Shown here: positions 42,990 to 51,402 of the stretch, one piece after another
How the letters are laid out: each line of letters begins with the position of its first letter
Numbering within the stretch: position 1 is the stretch's first letter
DNA from: an uncultured Lachnospiraceae bacterium
Lineage (GTDB): Bacteria > Bacillota > Clostridia > Lachnospirales > Lachnospiraceae
NCBI GenBank assembly: GCA_910578885.1
Contig: CAJTSH010000010.1
Span: forward strand, 36,337 to 100,336
Length of the DNA stretch: 64,000 bases
Reading direction: 5' to 3'
Translations under genes and position numbers: made by a program
Notes under the pieces: generated by a model
What the model was told of the DNA's origin: nothing
Database searches by the model: none
What the model saw: only the letters and a program-made list of their open reading frames with translations

Positions 42990-43883
42990 TCATTTGATGA
43001 GTCGGTCAATTGCCTCTACCAAGTGTCCAATTTCAGGCTTAGTCAACTGTGCATCCGCTCCTAAAGCCTCCCCTTTTCTTCTCATTTCATCATTTACAAG
43101 GGATGAGAAAATAATCACCGGTAAATCCTTCATCACATCATCGGTTTTTATCAACTTTGTAAGACGGTGACCATCCATCTCCGGCATCTCAATATCTGTA
43201 ATTACACAGTGTACCTTATCCTGTAAGGTTCCTGCCTCCTTATACTCAACAAGCTTATCCCATGCTTCCTGACCATTCATATTGACATTCAGATTCGTGT
43301 AACCCGCCTTTTTCAGACAGTCTGTAATCAGCTTGCTCAAAAGCGGAGAATCTTCTGCAATGATAATCGGAGATTCATTTCTTTTTCTCTCTCCAAGCTC
43401 TTGAATATCCGATATCTTGAGTCCTGTCTCAGGGCAAATATCCGTAACAATCTTCTCAAAGTCAAGAATAACGATCAATTTGTTATCCATCTTGATAATT
43501 CCGGTTGATACGCCATGATCCTTGGCGTTGATTGTTGCATCCGGCTTAATGATCTCCGTCCAAGACACACGATGAATTCCCACCACTGCATCTACATGGA
43601 ATGCAATATTCAATTTATTAAAGTTCGTAATAATAAATAATCCTTTTTCGTCGGTCTTCTGCAGGTCTAATGCCTTATGTAAATCAATAACCGTAATCAT
43701 CTCGTCACGCGGCATAAAAATACCTTCTACAAACTCGTGTGAATTCGGAACCGGCGTAACCGGCTGATATACCAGTATCTCCCGAATCTTGGCAACGTTA
43801 ATGCCGTAATGATTATTCCCCAACGTAAACTCCAAAACCTCAAGCTCGTTTGTCCCGTTCTCTAACAATATATTCGTTTCCAT
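42990..43883 (-). CDS. cheV: Chemotaxis coupling protein CheV (CheW-REC)
   Basis: The 297-residue protein starts at METNILLENGTNELEVLEF after GGAAGGAG. A CheW-like domain (about 1-160: FTLGNNHYGINVAKIREIL, VPNSHEFVEGIFMPR) is followed by a receiver domain (about 175-295) with acidic pocket IIIAEDS, phosphorylatable Asp in HCVITDIEMPEMDG, IIFSS and LTKPE. CheV couples chemoreceptors to CheA and tunes adaptation. No other chemotaxis gene is nearby. It lies alone downstream of the 144-bp inverted-repeat element. Confidence 0.95.
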   Translation of the reverse strand: METNILLENGTNELEVLEFTLGNNHYGINVAKIREILVYQPVTPVPNSHEFVEGIFMPRDEMITVIDLHKALDLQKTDEKGLFIITNFNKLNIAFHVDAVVGIHRVSWTEIIKPDATINAKDHGVSTGIIKMDNKLIVILDFEKIVTDICPETGLKISDIQELGERKRNESPIIIAEDSPLLSKLITDCLKKAGYTNLNVNMNGQEAWDKLVEYKEAGTLQDKVHCVITDIEMPEMDGHRLTKLIKTDDVMKDLPVIIFSSLVNDEMRRKGEALGADAQLTKPEIGHLVEAIDRLIK

Positions 43884-44051
43884 ATGCTGTCTCCTTCCGA
43901 AACGTTCTTTCTCGTTACCCCGCAAATACCATATGTTCAAAGGTTCTGGCAATCAATGCCCTGCGGCATAATGTCTGCTACCATTATAACATAGTCCTAT
44001 ATAAAAATGCACTAATTTTTCTAAAATTATATTTATTTTTCGCTATCTTTC

Positions 44052-44195
44052 GTTACTATTCACGGCTCAGGAGCCGCTCATAGTAACGGTTCGGGGCGAT
44101 ATTGAAAGTTTTGCCCTGCAAAAATCGCCCTGAACTTGAATCATGTTCATACGGAATGCGCAGTAAATGCGCATTCCTGAGCCATGAAAAGTAAC
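44052..44195. repeat. 144-bp element with 21-bp terminal inverted repeats and three internal hairpins
   Basis: Ends 44052-44072 and 44175-44195 are inverted repeats with 19/21 matches (outer bases gttact...agtaac). Inside are three hairpins: 44052-44087 (gttactat/atagtaac plus cggctc/gagccg), 44089-44135 (gttcggggcgat/atcgccctgaac, one G-U) and 44153-44177 (ggaatgcgca/tgcgcattcc). The layout fits a small non-autonomous mobile element or a structured RNA. There is no ORF. It ends 8 bp from the lipoprotein stop and lies about 170 bp upstream of cheV. Confidence 0.7.
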
Positions 44196-44202
44196 TCTCT
44201 TT

Positions 44203-44946
44203 CTACAAAACCGATTCCATCGAACTTCCATCTTTTTCTATTGTAATTCTCAGGCTCTCAACACTGCTCACTTCTTCTGCCGGAACCTCAAAGAAAAGCA
44301 ATGTCTCCACAGAAGCCCCTGCACCAATCGTATCCTGATAAGTACCCAGATCATTTAACAGAATTGTCGTCTTCGCCTGCGTCTGTACATCGCCGTTCAC
44401 CCGTGCGCGGAACGTCAGTTTCTGAGACAGGACATCACAGGCTATCTCTTGATCGGTCTCATTCGCCAGAGTAATATGTAAAATCAAAAATGTATTACCT
44501 GCAGATGCATCCAAGGCAACGGAAGACGCTGCATAGGACGCTTTCAGCTCCGTTCCTGTACATTCTGCCGTTATACCCGAAAGTCCAAGCGCTTCAGCCA
44601 GACTCACGCTTACCGGCTCCTGATCCTCCTGCCGCTCTGTCTCTCCCTGATTCCCGGTCTGACTGTCTTCGTTTCCTTCCGGCTCATTAACGCTTTCTTC
44701 AGGTACTTCTTCCGTGTCGGGTTCTTCCGGCTGCTCCGTTTCGCCCATCGTCTTCTTCTCATAAACAGCGATCGGTACATGGCTTAAGCCGTCCGGCTGT
44801 CTCGTATTAAATTTGGATACCACGTGCGCTGCATATGCCACAATCATTGCTTCCTCATCCTGCGTCATCGTAATCGGCTTCTCTCCACAGCCGCCTGCCG
44901 CCAAAGACAGTACAAGAAGCAATACGCCTATCTTCGTCTTCTTCAT
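44203..44946 (-). CDS. Lipoprotein with Ig-like C-terminal domain (DUF4352-like)
   Basis: The 247-residue protein starts after AAGGAGAG. Its signal sequence MKKTKIGVLLLVLSLAAGGCG ends in a lipobox. A Glu/Pro/Gln linker (about 68-110) joins a short N-terminal part to a beta-rich C-terminal domain (about 115-247), with NTFLILHITLANETDQEI resembling DUF4352 Ig-like domains. It is probably lipid-anchored on the outer face. It is 84 nt downstream of the sensor kinase gene, so it may be part of the same stress or envelope response. Confidence 0.8.
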   Translation of the reverse strand: MKKTKIGVLLLVLSLAAGGCGEKPITMTQDEEAMIVAYAAHVVSKFNTRQPDGLSHVPIAVYEKKTMGETEQPEEPDTEEVPEESVNEPEGNEDSQTGNQGETERQEDQEPVSVSLAEALGLSGITAECTGTELKASYAASSVALDASAGNTFLILHITLANETDQEIACDVLSQKLTFRARVNGDVQTQAKTTILLNDLGTYQDTIGAGASVETLLFFEVPAEEVSSVESLRITIEKDGSSMESVL

Positions 44947-45030
44947 CAGTCTCTCCTTGCTCGTTCGTCAAATACTTGTATTTCTGTTTTCCATGTTATC
45001 ATTTTTTCCCGTTTGAATCAACTACTAATT

Positions 45031-46521
45031 CTACGCATTGCTTGTATTACTTGTATCCAATTCAAACCAGAACTCTACACCGTCCTCATGGTTCACTACG
45101 CCGCATTCCCGGTGAAAAGAATCCATAATGGCCTTTACAATCGACAGTCCGATCCCGCTGCCGCCGTATTCTCTGGTTCTTGCCTTATCCACTTTATAGA
45201 ATTTAATCCAGACATTCCCTATATCCTCCTCCGGTATCGCCTTACCGGTATTAAACACATGAATCCTGACACAATCCGGTTTCTTCGTATAATAAATCAA
45301 AATCCGCTTTTCAAATTCACAGTGATGGATGGCATTGCTCAAAAAATTCGTCACGACCTCCTCAACCTTAAATTCATCCGCCCACACATAGAGCTGCTCC
45401 TGCTCTGTGAAAGACAGCTCAATTTCATTTTGCTGAATCAGAATAGATGCGCTGCCCAGCACTCCGCGTATCAGCTCTGTGATATCGAACCGCTCCATTG
45501 CCACCACATCATTGCCGAATTCCAGTTGATTTAATGTCAGCAGCTTTTTCACCATCTGATTCATCTTATCCGCCTCGTCCATAATTACCTCGCAGTAAAA
45601 GTCCCTGCTCTCAGGGTCTTCCTGCACACACTCTTTCAATCCCTCTGCATAACCGGAAATCAGGGCAAGGGGCGTCTTTAATTCATGAGATACATTTGAC
45701 AAAAAGTCTTTGCGCATCTCATCAATTTGTTCTTTCTTTTCTATATCAATCTGCAGCTCATTGTTCGCACTTTTCAATTCCGAAATCGTCTGCTCCAATG
45801 TCTCGGACAACTGGTTGATATGGGAACCGAGCTGCTCAATCTCGTTATTCCCCGTCACCTTATATTTTGCGTCGAAATCCAGCTCTGACATTTTCCGTGA
45901 GATATTTGTCAATTCCACGATCGGATCGGTAATCTTTCTCGTTACAATATATACCAGAACCAAACTGACAATGACTGCAAAAATTCCGATAATTGCCAAA
46001 AGCTGGTTGGAGATTGCAACACTCTCCTGAATGCTCTCCAGAGCCACACGCATCAAGACCAGATTCCCGTCCTCTAAGGTTCCCCAGAGCACCAGATATT
46101 CAGATTCCATTCGGGAATCAATCTGACGCTCTAACGTATAGCTGTTGGTCTGGCGGATAATCTCTGTCTCATTCTGCCTAATGCCAAGAATCACTTCCAA
46201 AAACTGGAGCTGCAGCTTATCTATGTTATTTGTCGAGGAGCGGACCACCTGCTGATCCGGCCGAATAATCATAATCGTAATATTTCCGTTGGAACAAATC
46301 CGCTCAAATTCAATATCAAAGTCTGCGCTTGTCAATGTCCCCTCTTTGCTTGCCGAGTCAATGGCTTCGAAAGCATCTAAAAGGCTTTTCTGCTTATTCT
46401 GTGTATAATACCAGCCAGCTATGGTAGTATTCAAAAGCCAGCACAGCAAAACCGTGCCTGCAACAAGTCCCGTAATAATTCCCACCATTTGCCTTCGGAT
46501 GGAATGCGCTCTTTTTTTCAT
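45031..46521 (-). CDS. Membrane sensor histidine kinase (OmpR-partner type)
   Basis: The 496-residue protein starts after CGGAGGAAC. Two membrane helices (about 10-30 and 170-195) bracket an extracytoplasmic sensor of about 140 residues. HAMP follows (about 195-250), then HisKA with the phospho-His in FLSNVSHELKTPLALISGYAEGL. The HATPase_c domain has N-box FLSNAIHH, G1-like NTGKAIPEED, and GGSGIGLSIVKAIM. It phosphorylates the response regulator encoded 15 nt upstream. The signal is not known; the lipoprotein that follows could be part of the output. Confidence 0.94.
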   Translation of the reverse strand: MKKRAHSIRRQMVGIITGLVAGTVLLCWLLNTTIAGWYYTQNKQKSLLDAFEAIDSASKEGTLTSADFDIEFERICSNGNITIMIIRPDQQVVRSSTNNIDKLQLQFLEVILGIRQNETEIIRQTNSYTLERQIDSRMESEYLVLWGTLEDGNLVLMRVALESIQESVAISNQLLAIIGIFAVIVSLVLVYIVTRKITDPIVELTNISRKMSELDFDAKYKVTGNNEIEQLGSHINQLSETLEQTISELKSANNELQIDIEKKEQIDEMRKDFLSNVSHELKTPLALISGYAEGLKECVQEDPESRDFYCEVIMDEADKMNQMVKKLLTLNQLEFGNDVVAMERFDITELIRGVLGSASILIQQNEIELSFTEQEQLYVWADEFKVEEVVTNFLSNAIHHCEFEKRILIYYTKKPDCVRIHVFNTGKAIPEEDIGNVWIKFYKVDKARTREYGGSGIGLSIVKAIMDSFHRECGVVNHEDGVEFWFELDTSNTSNA

Positions 46522-46536
46522 ATGTTCCTCCGTCCG

Positions 46537-47217
46537 CTACTCTTCCACACTGAACTTATAGCCCATTCCCCAAATGGTCTGTATATAATCTCCTTGCTTT
46601 CCAAGCTTGCTTCTCAGCTTTTTTACATGGGTATCTATGGTTCTTGCGTCTCCAAAATAATCATAATTCCAGACATTGTTCAAAATTTTCTCTCTGGATA
46701 ACGCAATCCCTTCATTTTCAATAAAATATGCCAATAGTTCAAATTCTTTAAAGCTCAAATCCACGTTTTTTCCATCTACCGTGACTAAATGCGCTGCCTT
46801 ATCCAACACAATTGTGCCGATTTTCATCACTTCCTCTGCAGCGGCTTTGCCGGTCCGGCGCAAAATCGCTTCTACCCTCGCCACAAGAATCTTAGGACTA
46901 AACGGTTTGGATATATATTCATCCACTCCCAGATTAAAGCCCAAAAGTTCGTCGCTTTCATCCCCCTTCGCTGTAAGCATGATAATCGGGATCTTTGACG
47001 TCTCCCGAATTTCCCTACATACGTCCCAGCCATTCATCTTCGGCATCATTACATCCAGTATGATCAGGGCAATATCCTTCTTGTCATAGAAGATATCCAA
47101 TGCTTCTTCCCCGTCGCCTGCTTCCAATACCTCAAAGTCCTGTTTCACAAGAAAATCTCTTACTAATTTCCGCATACGGCTTTCATCATCCACGACCAAT
47201 ATCTTTAACTTGTCCAT
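46537..47217 (-). CDS. OmpR-family response regulator
   Basis: The 226-residue protein starts after AAAGGACGG. The receiver has the acidic pocket VVDDES, phospho-Asp in ALIILDVMMPKMNG, MLTAKG and SKPFSP. A winged-helix DNA-binding domain (about 130-225) has LSFKEFELLAYFIENEGIALSREKILNNVWNYDYFGDARTIDTHVKKLRSKL and ends GYKFSVEE. It is transcribed with its kinase. The receiver is complete, unlike the pseudo-receiver regulator at 50.8 kb. Confidence 0.96.
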   Translation of the reverse strand: MDKLKILVVDDESRMRKLVRDFLVKQDFEVLEAGDGEEALDIFYDKKDIALIILDVMMPKMNGWDVCREIRETSKIPIIMLTAKGDESDELLGFNLGVDEYISKPFSPKILVARVEAILRRTGKAAAEEVMKIGTIVLDKAAHLVTVDGKNVDLSFKEFELLAYFIENEGIALSREKILNNVWNYDYFGDARTIDTHVKKLRSKLGKQGDYIQTIWGMGYKFSVEE

Positions 47218-47279
47218 CTTATTTCACCGTCCTTTTTTATTTTCTCGATTCTATCAGATAATTATGTAAGAATTGTGTT

Positions 47280-47909
47280 TTATAAGCCAATTATTCCCGG
47301 CTCGTCATCCGGAGTATACCCTATTGACAGATCCTGCTGCAGCTTCTCCTCTCTTTTATTCAATTCTTCTTCCCTTTCTTTTAACTGCTGCTCCCATTCC
47401 TCATATTTATTGATTATCTCATTTTCATAATTTAATATCTGCGGGCTGTTGCTGGTGAAGGCAATCGCAAACATAGATAACACTATCGCAAATAATACAA
47501 GGCTTACCGTCATAAGCATCCGGTATCTACGCTTATAATTGATGAATTTTTCTTTTCGGATCACCTGTTTTTCCGGTTTTGTTTCCATTATCCCTGCCTG
47601 CCGCCTTGGTTCCGCTTCCGACTGTATGACGGCAGATTTCCCAATCGGAATATCCTTGATTACTTCTGTACGTGTTCGCGGATTTGCTCTCAAAGCCTCC
47701 TGTAGTTCCTTTAAAAAGCAAAGACCCACCGGCGTTTCAAATAATTTTTCAGAAATCATCCTATGGTAAATCTCCAAGGTCATCTCCGGATTCTCCATAT
47801 CCACTCTCTCTTTTACATATTTGATTCCTTCCAGCTCCTTCTTTGCCTGTTCTGCCAGCTTTTCATCGGTAAAGGAAAATCCTCCCGCCGTATAATTTCG
47901 CTCTGCCAT
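47280..47909 (-). CDS. Single-pass membrane protein of unknown function
   Basis: The 209-residue protein starts after AAAGGAGTGG, 11 nt past nrdG. A helical N-terminal part (about 12-85: FTDEKLAEQAKKELEGIKYVKERV) is followed by a membrane helix (MLMTVSLVLFAIVLSMFAIAF, about 130-152) and a coiled-coil (YEEWEQQLKEREEELNKREEKLQQDL). The N-terminus is probably cytoplasmic. I do not recognise it. Spacing suggests transcription with nrdD-nrdG, but the link is not obvious. Confidence 0.75.
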   Translation of the reverse strand: MAERNYTAGGFSFTDEKLAEQAKKELEGIKYVKERVDMENPEMTLEIYHRMISEKLFETPVGLCFLKELQEALRANPRTRTEVIKDIPIGKSAVIQSEAEPRRQAGIMETKPEKQVIRKEKFINYKRRYRMLMTVSLVLFAIVLSMFAIAFTSNSPQILNYENEIINKYEEWEQQLKEREEELNKREEKLQQDLSIGYTPDDEPGIIGL

Positions 47910-47920
47910 CTGCCACTCCT

Positions 47921-48439
47921 TTAAAATATCTCTTCTATCCTGCCGTTCTCCCGGTAGGTCTTCATATCTATGACCCGCTGATTGGAAGAACCCTTAAATT
48001 TTAATGTAATATCTTTTAATTCCGCCACAAAAAGACCGTCCACAAGCACATCTATAGATTCCAACAGTTCTTTTGTTGCAGTACAATACTTCCTGCCTCC
48101 CTCTGCCAAATCTTCATCCAGAAGATATCCGGTATATGCCCAGATATTTTTATCCGCAAACCGTTTCTTTACCTTTCGGACAAACGGCAGAAGCGCCTGC
48201 TGGTTCTCCGGTTCAAACGGATCCCCTCCAAGCAGCGTAAGCCCGCTGATATAAGCGGGCTCTAACGATTCTAATAATTCTTCTTCTATATTTTCCGTAA
48301 ACGGCTCACCGTTGGTAAACTCCCATGTTTCCGGCTGAAAACAGTCTTTACAGTGGTTTCTGCAGCCGGAAACAAATAGCGTCGTCCTTACTCCAATGCC
48401 GTTTGCAATGTCATTGTACTTGATTCCAGAATAATACAT
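47921..48439 (-). CDS. nrdG: Anaerobic ribonucleotide reductase activating enzyme NrdG
   Basis: The 172-residue protein starts at MYYSGIKYNDIANGIGVRTTLF after AAAGAGG; longer in-frame readings run into nrdD. The radical-SAM motif is CRNHCKDCF (CxxxCxxC), with LTLLGGDPFEP as the GGD motif. It uses S-adenosylmethionine and a [4Fe-4S] cluster to make the glycyl radical on NrdD. It lies 20 nt after nrdD, the usual arrangement. Confidence 0.96.
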   Translation of the reverse strand: MYYSGIKYNDIANGIGVRTTLFVSGCRNHCKDCFQPETWEFTNGEPFTENIEEELLESLEPAYISGLTLLGGDPFEPENQQALLPFVRKVKKRFADKNIWAYTGYLLDEDLAEGGRKYCTATKELLESIDVLVDGLFVAELKDITLKFKGSSNQRVIDMKTYRENGRIEEIF

Positions 48440-48459
48440 GATATTCCTCTTTTCTGCCT

Positions 48460-50622
48460 TTACAGATGCAGCACTCTTTCCCGGATTTCCTGCGTTCTTC
48501 CCTGATTCCAGAACTGACTGCCGATGTACCCGCAGGTTCTTCTTGCCACATTCATTTTGTCCTGATCTCTGTTGTGGCAATGCGGGCACTCCCACACCAG
48601 CTTGCCGTCGTCATCATTTACAATCTGGATTTCTCCGTCAAAGCCGCATACCTGACAGTAATCGCTCTTGGTATTCAGCTCGGCATACATAATGTTCTCA
48701 TAGATAAAACGTATGACCGCCATGACCGCTTCCAAATTCCCCTGCATATTCGGCACTTCCACATAACTGATAGCGCCTCCCGGAGAAAGCTCCTGAAATT
48801 GTGACTCAAATTTCAGCTTGGCGAATGCGTCGATCGGCTCTGTCACATGTACATGATAGCTGTTGGTAATGTAGTTCTTGTCCGTTACGCCCTCGATGAT
48901 GCCAAACCGCTTCTGCAAACATTTTGCAAATTTGTAAGTGGTACTCTCAAGCGGCGTTCCGTAAACGGAGAAATCAACATTGTGCTTTGCCTTCCAAGCC
49001 GCACAGGCATCGTTCAGACGCCGCATTACCTCCAACGCAAACGGCGTTGCGGAAGGATCCGTATGCGGTTTCCCTGTCATATATCTCGTACACTCGCACA
49101 GTCCCGCATATCCTAATGATATTGTGGAATACCCGCCGTACAGCAGCTTGTCAATCGTCTCTCCTTTTTTCAGCCTCGCCAGCGCTCCGTGCTGCCAGAG
49201 AATCGGAGCCACATCGGAAGGCGTTCCTTTCAGACGTTCATGGCGCGCCAGAAGCGCTCTGTGGCACAGTTCTAACCTCTCGTCAAACAATTTCCAGAAT
49301 GTATCGAAGTTGCCGCCCGAAGAACAGGCAAGGTCAACGAGATTCAAGGTAACAACGCCCTGATTAAATCTCCCGTAGAACTTCGGCTTCCCATTCTCAT
49401 CATGATAAACGGTAAGGAAGGAACGGCATCCCATACAGGTATAACAATTCCCCTGTTTTAATTCTTTCATTTTCTTCTCAGATATATAATCCGGCACCAT
49501 GCGCTTCGCCGTACATTTTGCCGCCTTTTTCGTCAGATAGTAGTATTTCGAATCCTCATGGATATTATCTTCTTCCAATACATAGATAAGCTTCGGAAAT
49601 GCCGGCGTAATCCAGACGCCGTCTTCATTCTTTACTCCCTGATAACGCTGGTCAAGAACCTCCTCAATAATCAAGGCAAGATCCCTTTTCTCCTGCTCAT
49701 CCTTCGCTTCATTTAAATACATGAATACCGTGACAAACGGGGACTGTCCGTTCGTCGTCATCAGTGTCACTACCTGATACTGGATGACCTGGACACCGCG
49801 CTCTATCTCCGCATGAAGCCGTTCCTCCACGACCTTATTCAGCTTCTCTTCGTCAATCTTGGCCCCTGCCTGCGCAAACATCTCCCGTACTTCTCCGCGG
49901 ATTTTATCGCGGCTCACCTGCACAAAGGGAACGAGATGGGAAAGCGAGATGCTTTGTCCGCCATATTGCGAGCTTGCCACCTGCGCGATAATCTGTGTAG
50001 CAATATTGCAGGCGGTGGAAAAAGAATGCGGCTTATCTATTCTCGTTCCACTGATTACCGTCCCGTTCTGCAGCATATCCTCCAGATTTACCAGATCGCA
50101 GTTGTGCATATGCTGTGCAAAATAGTCCGCATCATGGAAATGAATGATCCCCTGCTCATGCGCATCTACGATATCATCATCCAATAAGAACCGCTTGGTA
50201 ATATCCTTGCTGACTTCACCCGCCATATAATCGCGCTGTACACTGTTTACTGTGGAATTCTTGTTGGAATTCTCCTGCTTTACCTCTTCATTGTTGCACT
50301 CGATCAGACTTAAAATCTGCTCGTCCGTTGAATTTGACTTACGGACCAGCGCACGTTTAAAACGATAGGTGATGTATTTCCTCGCCACCGAAAACTTCTG
50401 TCTTGCCATCAGGCGGTCTTCCACCAAATCCTGAATATCCTCTACGTTCAACGAGTAATTTGCCTCTTTACAGATTTCTTCTATTTCCTGAGCAATTTCA
50501 TGGATTTCTTCCATTGTAAGGCGCTCGCTTTCCACCACCTCATGGTTCGCCCGGTCAACTGCCGAAATGATTTTCGTGATATCAAAAATCGCCTCTACGC
50601 CGCTTCTTTTGATGATTTTCAT
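48460..50622 (-). CDS. nrdD: Anaerobic ribonucleoside-triphosphate reductase
   Basis: The 720-residue protein starts at MKIIKRSGVEAIFDITKI. The best ribosome site (GAAGGAG) is about 11 nt away, slightly long. An ATP-cone regulatory domain (about 1-95) precedes the 10-stranded barrel. The C-terminal zinc site CQVCGFDGEI...CPHC and the glycyl-radical loop RRTCGYIGSQFWNQGR are intact. It reduces ribonucleotides to deoxyribonucleotides without oxygen, which fits the anaerobic profile of the window. Confidence 0.97.
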   Translation of the reverse strand: MKIIKRSGVEAIFDITKIISAVDRANHEVVESERLTMEEIHEIAQEIEEICKEANYSLNVEDIQDLVEDRLMARQKFSVARKYITYRFKRALVRKSNSTDEQILSLIECNNEEVKQENSNKNSTVNSVQRDYMAGEVSKDITKRFLLDDDIVDAHEQGIIHFHDADYFAQHMHNCDLVNLEDMLQNGTVISGTRIDKPHSFSTACNIATQIIAQVASSQYGGQSISLSHLVPFVQVSRDKIRGEVREMFAQAGAKIDEEKLNKVVEERLHAEIERGVQVIQYQVVTLMTTNGQSPFVTVFMYLNEAKDEQEKRDLALIIEEVLDQRYQGVKNEDGVWITPAFPKLIYVLEEDNIHEDSKYYYLTKKAAKCTAKRMVPDYISEKKMKELKQGNCYTCMGCRSFLTVYHDENGKPKFYGRFNQGVVTLNLVDLACSSGGNFDTFWKLFDERLELCHRALLARHERLKGTPSDVAPILWQHGALARLKKGETIDKLLYGGYSTISLGYAGLCECTRYMTGKPHTDPSATPFALEVMRRLNDACAAWKAKHNVDFSVYGTPLESTTYKFAKCLQKRFGIIEGVTDKNYITNSYHVHVTEPIDAFAKLKFESQFQELSPGGAISYVEVPNMQGNLEAVMAVIRFIYENIMYAELNTKSDYCQVCGFDGEIQIVNDDDGKLVWECPHCHNRDQDKMNVARRTCGYIGSQFWNQGRTQEIRERVLHL

Positions 50623-50660
50623 AGTTAACACTTCTCCTTCGTTTTTTCTGTTCATCCAAA

Positions 50661-50688
50661 AGTATACCACATATTGTGTGTCTTGCAA
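50661..50688 (-). promoter_or_regulatory. Promoter of nrdD with a possible NrdR-like box
   Basis: TTGCAA and TATACT are separated by 16 bp on the minus strand. The spacer reads ACACACAATATGTGGT, similar to the NrdR box consensus (ACACwATATwTGTGT-like). NrdR usually needs two boxes about 30 bp apart, and I see only one convincing copy. Confidence 0.5.
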
Positions 50689-50751
50689 GCATTTTCTACA
50701 AGATTTATGATTTTATAGGAAATCGTTCAGCTTTTGGCTTTACCGGCTCCT

Positions 50752-51270
50752 TTATGGCACGAACTTGTATCCGACGCCGTGAACTGTACGGATATATCTG
50801 GGGTTTCTGCCATCCTCCTCTAGTTTCCGGCGCAGCTCTTTGATGTAGGTGTCAATACTTCTGTCATACCCCTGAAACTCATCCTCTAAAGCATAGGTGA
50901 TAAGCTGTTCTCTTGTATAGATCCGGTTTGGAGATTTTGCCATTGTCGTCAACAGTTTATATTCTGTCGGCGTCAGCGCAATTTCTTTTCCATCCTTTTT
51001 TACCAGACGCCTTCTCATATCAATGACCAGATGTCCTTCCCTATCCATAATCTGCTCACACTGCTCTATGCTCAGATGATGAATCCACTCCTGTATGACC
51101 TCCTCTTTCGTTAAAAGTACATAGTCCGGCTCTTCTTCCATCCAAAGCTCTAATGCTCCGCTTTCATCCTTTGCTGTTCTTGTCACATATCCGTTTTCCT
51201 GTAAAATTTCCTGCAGACTGTCCGTATATTCTTCCCCGCTGTCTATGAAAAGCACTGATTTCTTTTCCAT
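50752..51270 (-). CDS. Response-regulator-like DNA-binding protein with shortened pseudo-receiver
   Basis: The 172-residue protein starts at MEKKSVLFIDSG. The first 65 residues resemble only the beginning of a receiver domain. The acidic pocket is incomplete (FIDSGEE), and the phospho-acceptor position reads DYVLLTKEEV, with Thr in place of Asp; the rest of the receiver is missing. The C-terminal winged helix (about 75-172) is complete: IALTPTEYKLLTTMAKSPNRIYTREQLITYALEDEFQGYDRSIDTYIKELRRKL, then GVGYKFVP. It should bind DNA in an OmpR-like way without phosphorylation control. It stands alone without a kinase. Confidence 0.85.
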   Translation of the reverse strand: MEKKSVLFIDSGEEYTDSLQEILQENGYVTRTAKDESGALELWMEEEPDYVLLTKEEVIQEWIHHLSIEQCEQIMDREGHLVIDMRRRLVKKDGKEIALTPTEYKLLTTMAKSPNRIYTREQLITYALEDEFQGYDRSIDTYIKELRRKLEEDGRNPRYIRTVHGVGYKFVP

Positions 51271-51330
51271 TTTACCTGCCTTTTGTTTATCTTGTATTTT
51301 CAACATATTTCATAAACTTATTATGTACAA

Positions 51331-51378
51331 AAAAGAATCATACTATGACGGCGCTGCCGCTTTCGTATGATTCTTTTT
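51331..51378 (-). terminator. Terminator after the 536-residue unknown protein
   Basis: The stem agaatcatac/gtatgattct has an inner GC hairpin (cggc..gccg) and T-runs on both sides. It serves the gene ending at 51403 on the minus strand. Confidence 0.85.
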
Positions 51379-51402
51379 GTATACTGTTTATTCTTTTACC
51401 GT

